From: Nemertoderma westbladi
Taxonomy: Eukaryota > Xenacoelomorpha > Nemertodermatida > Nemertodermatidae
Reading direction: 5' to 3'
NCBI GenBank assembly: GCA_032718475.1
Contig: JAUCBJ010003699.1
Span: forward strand, 1 to 22,963
DNA length: 22,963 nucleotides
A model generated the notes under the pieces. That model was not told the origin of the DNA and searched no databases. It saw nothing but the letters and a program-made list of their open reading frames with translations. Below are positions 19,478 through 22,963 of the stretch, piece by piece (position 1 is the stretch's first letter; the number at the start of each line of letters is the position of its first letter). The position numbers and the translations under genes are program-made.

Positions 19478-20258
19478 GTCTGTTCGGATCTCTCCTTAGT
19501 GTAGGGGTTAAATCGTCTGTTCGGATCCCACCTTAGTGTAGGGGTTTAATCGTCTTTTCGGATCCCACCTTAGTGTAGGGCTTTAATCGTCTGTTCGGAT
19601 CCCACCTTAGTGTAGGGGTTTAATCGTCTGTTCGGATCCCACCTTAGTGTAGGGGTTTAATCGTCTGTTCGGATCCCACCTTAGTGTAGGGGTTTAATCG
19701 TCCGTTCGGATCCCACCTTAGTGTAGGGGTTTAATCGGCTGTTCGGATCCCACCTTAGTGTAGGGGTTTAATCGTCTGTTCGGATCCCACCTTAGTGTAG
19801 GGGTTTAATCGTCTGTTCGGATATCTCCTTAGTGTGTAGGGGTTTAATCGTCTGTTCGGATCCCACCTTAGTGTAGGGGTTTAATCGTCTGTTCGGATCC
19901 CACCTTAGTGTAGGGGTTTAATCGTCTGTTCGGATCCCACCTTAGTGTAGGGGTTTAATCGTCTGTTCGGATCCCACCTTAGTGTAGGGGTTTAATCGTC
20001 TGTTCGGATCCCACCTTAGTGTAGGGGTTTAATCGTCTGTTCGGATCCCACCTTAGTGTAGGGGTTTAATCGTCTGTTCGGATCCCACCTTAGTGTAGGG
20101 GTTTAATCGTCTGTTCGGATCTCTCCTTAGTGTAGGGGTTTAATCGTCCGTTCGGATCCCACCTTAGTGTAGGGGTTTAATCGGCTGTTCGGATCCCACC
20201 TTAGTGTAGGTGTTTAATCGTCTGTTCGGATCCCACCTTAGTGTAGGGGTTTAATCGT
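19478..20258. repeat. Higher-order repeat block, copy 2
   Basis: Same order and spacing as copy 1: 39-bp unit at 19811 (+333) and GGATCTCTCC at 20109 (+298), followed by GTCCGTTC, TCGGCTG and TGTAGGTGTTTAATC. One difference is an extra GTCCGTTC unit near 19700. Confidence 0.85.
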
Positions 20259-21518
20259 CTGTTCGGATCCCACCTTAGTGTAGGGGTTTAATCGTCGGTT
20301 CGGATCCCACCTTAGTGTAGGGGTTTAATCGTCTGTTCGGATCCCACCATAGTGTAGGGGTTTAATCGTCTGTTCGGATCCCACCTAAGTGTAGGGGTTT
20401 AATCGTCTGTTCGGATCCCACCATAGTGTAGGGGTTTAATCGTCTGTTCGGATCCCACCATAGTGTAGGGGTTTAATCGGCTGTTCGGATCCCACCTTAG
20501 TGTAGGGGTTTAATCGTCTGTTCGGATCCCACCTTAGTGTAGGGGTTTAATCGTCTGTTCGGATCTCTCCTTAGTGTAGGGGTTAAATCGTCTTTTCGGA
20601 TCCCACCTTAGTGTAGGGCTTTAATCGTCTGTTCGGATCCCACCATAGTGTAGGGGTTTAATCGTCTGTTCGGATCCCACCTTAGTGTAGGGGTTTAATC
20701 GTCTGTTCGGATCTCTCCTTAGTGTAGGGGTTTAATCGTCTGTTCGGATCCCACCTTAGTGTAGGGGTTTAATCGTCTGTTCGGATCCCACCTTAGTGTA
20801 GGGGTTTAATCGTCTGTTCGGATCCCACCTTAGTGTAGGGGTTTAATCGTCTGTTCGGATCCCACCTTAGTGTAGGGGTTTAATCGTCTGTTCGGATCCC
20901 ACCTTAGTGTAGGGGTTTAATCGTCTGTTCGGATCCCACCTTAGTGTAGGGGTTTAATCGTCTTTTCGTATCCCACCTTAGTGTAGGGCTTTAATCGTCT
21001 GTTCGGATCCCACCTTAGTGTAGGGGTTTAATCGTCTGTTCGGATCCCACCTTAGTGTAGGGGTTTAATCGTCTGTTCGGATATCTCCTTAGTGTGTAGG
21101 GGTTTAATCGTCTGTTCGGATCTCTCCTTAGTGTAGGGGTTTAATCGTCTGTTCGGATATCTCCTTAGTGTGTAGGTGTTTAATCGTCTGTTCGGATCCC
21201 ACCTTAGTGTAGGGGTTTAATCGTCTGTTCGGATCCCACCTTAGTGTAGGGGTTTAATCGTCTGTTCGGATCCCACCTTAGTGTAGGGGTTTAATCGTCT
21301 GTTCGGATCCCACCTTAGTGTAGGGGTTTAATCGTCTGTTCGGATCCCACCTTAGTGTAGGGGTTTAATCGTCTGTTCGGATCCCACCTTAGTGTAGGGG
21401 TTTAATCGGCTGTTCGGATCCCACCTTAGTGTAGGGGTTTAATCGTCTGTTCGGATCCCACCTTAGTGTAGGGGTTTAATCGTCTGTTCGGATCCCACCT
21501 TAGTGTAGGGGTTTAATC

Positions 21519-22260
21519 GTCTGTTCGGATCTCTCCTTAGTGTAGGGGTTAAATCGTCTGTTCGGATCCCACCTTAGTGTAGGGGTTTAATCGTCTTTTC
21601 GGATCCCACCTTAGTGTAGGGCTTTAATCGTCTGTTCGGATCCCACCTTAGTGTAGGGGTTTAATCGTCTGTTCGGATCCCACCTTAGTGTAGGGGTTTA
21701 ATCGTCTGTTCGGATCCCACCTTAGTGTAGGGGTTTAATCGTCTGTTCGGATCCCACCTTAGTGTAGGGGTTTAATCGGCTGTTCGGATCCCACCTTAGT
21801 GTAGGGGTTTAATCGTCTGTTCGGATCCCACCTTAGTGTAGGGGTTTAATCGTCTGTTCGGATATCTCCTTAGTGTGTAGGGGTTTAATCGTCTGTTCGG
21901 ATCCCACCTTAGTGTAGGGGTTTAATCGTCTGTTCGGATCCCACCTTAGTGTAGGGGTTTAATCGTCTGTTCGGATCCCACCTTAGTGTAGGGGTTTAAT
22001 CGTCTGTTCGGATCCCACCTTAGTGTAGGGGTTTAATCGTCTGTTCGGATCCCACCTTAGTGTAGGGGTTTAATCGTCTGTTCGGATCCCACCTTAGTGT
22101 AGGGGTTTAATCGTCTGTTCGGATCCCACCTTAGTGTAGGGGTTTAATCGTCTGTTCGGATCTCTCCTTAGTGTAGGGGTTTAATCGTCCGTTCGGATCC
22201 CACCTTAGTGTAGGGGTTTAATCGGCTGTTCGGATCCCACCTTAGTGTAGGGGTTTAATC
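21519..22260. repeat. Higher-order repeat block, copy 3
   Basis: Same series: 39-bp unit at 21852 (+333), GGATCTCTCC at 22150 (+298), then GTCCGTTC and TCGGCTG, but ending in a TCCTCTG variant in place of TGTAGGTG. The tail (GGATCTCTCC, GTCCGTTC, TCGGCTG, TCCTCTG) is itself repeated from 22335 and in part again near 22500, showing a second, local round of amplification. Confidence 0.85.
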
Positions 22261-22741
22261 CTCTGTTCGGATCCCACCTTAGTGTAGGGGTTTAATCGTC
22301 TGTTCGGATCCCACCTTAGTGTAGGGGTTTAATCGTCTGTTCGGATCTCTCCTTAGTGTAGGGGTTTAATCGTCCGTTCGGATCCCACCTTAGTGTAGGG
22401 GTTTAATCGGCTGTTCGGATCCCACCTTAGTGTAGGGGTTTAATCCTCTGTTCGGATCCCACCTTAGTGTAGGGGTTTAATCGTCTGTTCGGATCCCACC
22501 TTAGTGTAGGGGTTTAATCGGCTGTTCGGATCCCACCTTAGTGTAGGGGTTTAATCCTCTGTTCGGATCCCACCTTAGTGTAGGGGTTTAATCGTCTGTT
22601 CGGATCCCACCTTAGTGTAGGGGTTTAATCGTCTGTTCGGATCCCACCTTAGTGTAGGGCTTTAATCGTCTGTTCGGATCCCACCTTAGTGTAGGGGTTT
22701 AATCGTCTGTTCGGATCCCACCTTAGTGTAGGGGTTTAATC

Positions 22742-22963
22742 GTCTTTTCGGATCCCACCTTAGTGTAGGGGTTTAGTCGTCTGTTCGGATATCTCCTTAG
22801 TGTGTAGGGGTTAAATCGTCTGTTCGGATCTCTCCTTAGTGTAGGGGTTTAATCGTCTTTTCGGATCCCACCTTAGTGTAGGGGTTTAATCGTCTGTTCG
22901 GATATCTCCTTAGTGTGTAGGTGTTTAATCGTCTGTTCGGATCCCACCTAAGTGTAGGGGTTT
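22742..22963. repeat. Array segment duplicated at the window end, copy 2
   Basis: Identical in order and content to 18244-18465; truncated by the window end, so the duplicated segment may be longer. Confidence 0.85.

Larger units (their letters stand above)
12949..22963. repeat. 37-bp satellite/minisatellite array, about 270 copies
   Basis: Unit start GTCTGTTCGGATCCCACC, middle TTAGTGTAGGGG, end TTTAATC. From unit starts I count about 270 units over 10,015 bp, continuing past the window end. Most units carry a BamHI site (GGATCC). Recurring variants are GGATCTCTCC, GGATATCTCC with an extra TG (39 bp, EcoRV site), TCGGCTG, GGGCTTTAATC, GTCTTTTCGG, GGGGTTAAATC, GTCCGTTC, CCATAG and TCCTCTG. 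Length changes are rare (36 bp near 13186, plus 2 near 18073, plus 1 near 18170, plus 7 near 18960). Stops occur once per unit in all three plus-strand frames (TAG, TAG, TAA), so the array is noncoding. It begins exactly at the exon 3 donor. Confidence 0.97.

Noticed and set aside
12949-22963. CRISPR array
   Set aside because: The 37-bp unit repeats head to tail with no unique spacers, next to spliced animal exons and with no cas genes. It is a satellite.
12949-22963. Telomeric or interstitial telomere repeat
   Set aside because: TTAGTGTAGGGGTTTAA resembles TTAGGG/TTTAGGG words, but only once per 37 bp with fixed unrelated sequence between. There is no run of telomere units.
12949-22963. Coding repeat protein
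   Set aside because: 37 is not a multiple of 3, and each unit has stops in all three plus frames. Minus frames close within two or three units.

Overview
The window is eukaryotic, and most likely from a non-vertebrate (probably marine) animal. It has spliced genes with GT-AG introns, AT-rich intergenic DNA, decayed LINEs, tRNA-like SINE pieces, TIR/foldback DNA transposons, poly-G tracts and a very large tandem array. There are no bacterial operons, ribosome binding sites or prokaryotic genes. I cannot name the species.

Left part (1-2960): after a gene-poor stretch with a 25-G tract comes a 2.2-kb DNA transposon (556-2760) with long diverged terminal inverted repeats (about 430 bp each) flanked by TA. 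Its interior holds a broken YqaJ-type exonuclease reading frame. A 297-bp foldback element (1875-2171) is nested inside it and carries seven 22-bp palindromes spaced 31-32 bp apart.

Middle (2959-7893): two exon-like segments on the minus strand (7893-7726 and 3168-2959) have matching splice phase. Together they could encode a small secreted cysteine-rich protein. The putative intron between them holds a tRNA-like SINE head and a decayed plus-strand LINE (about 5300-7620) with endonuclease, reverse transcriptase and C-terminal remnants. From 7900 to 10330 I see AT-rich noncoding DNA, small tandem repeats, one stem-loop and one tRNA-like B box.

Right part (10335-22963): a plus-strand gene of the MOLO-1/TPM-domain family is present as three exons (10335-10607, 10906-11095, 12780-12948) with consistent phases. 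Intron 2 contains an almost perfect 89-bp hairpin and a 5'-truncated minus-strand LINE tail (about 12260-12715) close to the exon 3 acceptor. Directly at the donor of exon 3 begins a tandem array of a 37-bp unit, about 270 copies over 10,015 bp, that runs off the window. The array is nearly uniform next to the exon and becomes variant-rich farther away. There, blocks of variant units recur in the same order (a higher-order repeat). The 3' exons of the gene, expected to carry a transmembrane segment, would lie beyond the array.

The most unusual items are the array whose first unit supplies the splice donor of a conserved gene, the helically phased palindrome cluster, and the YqaJ relic inside a TIR transposon.
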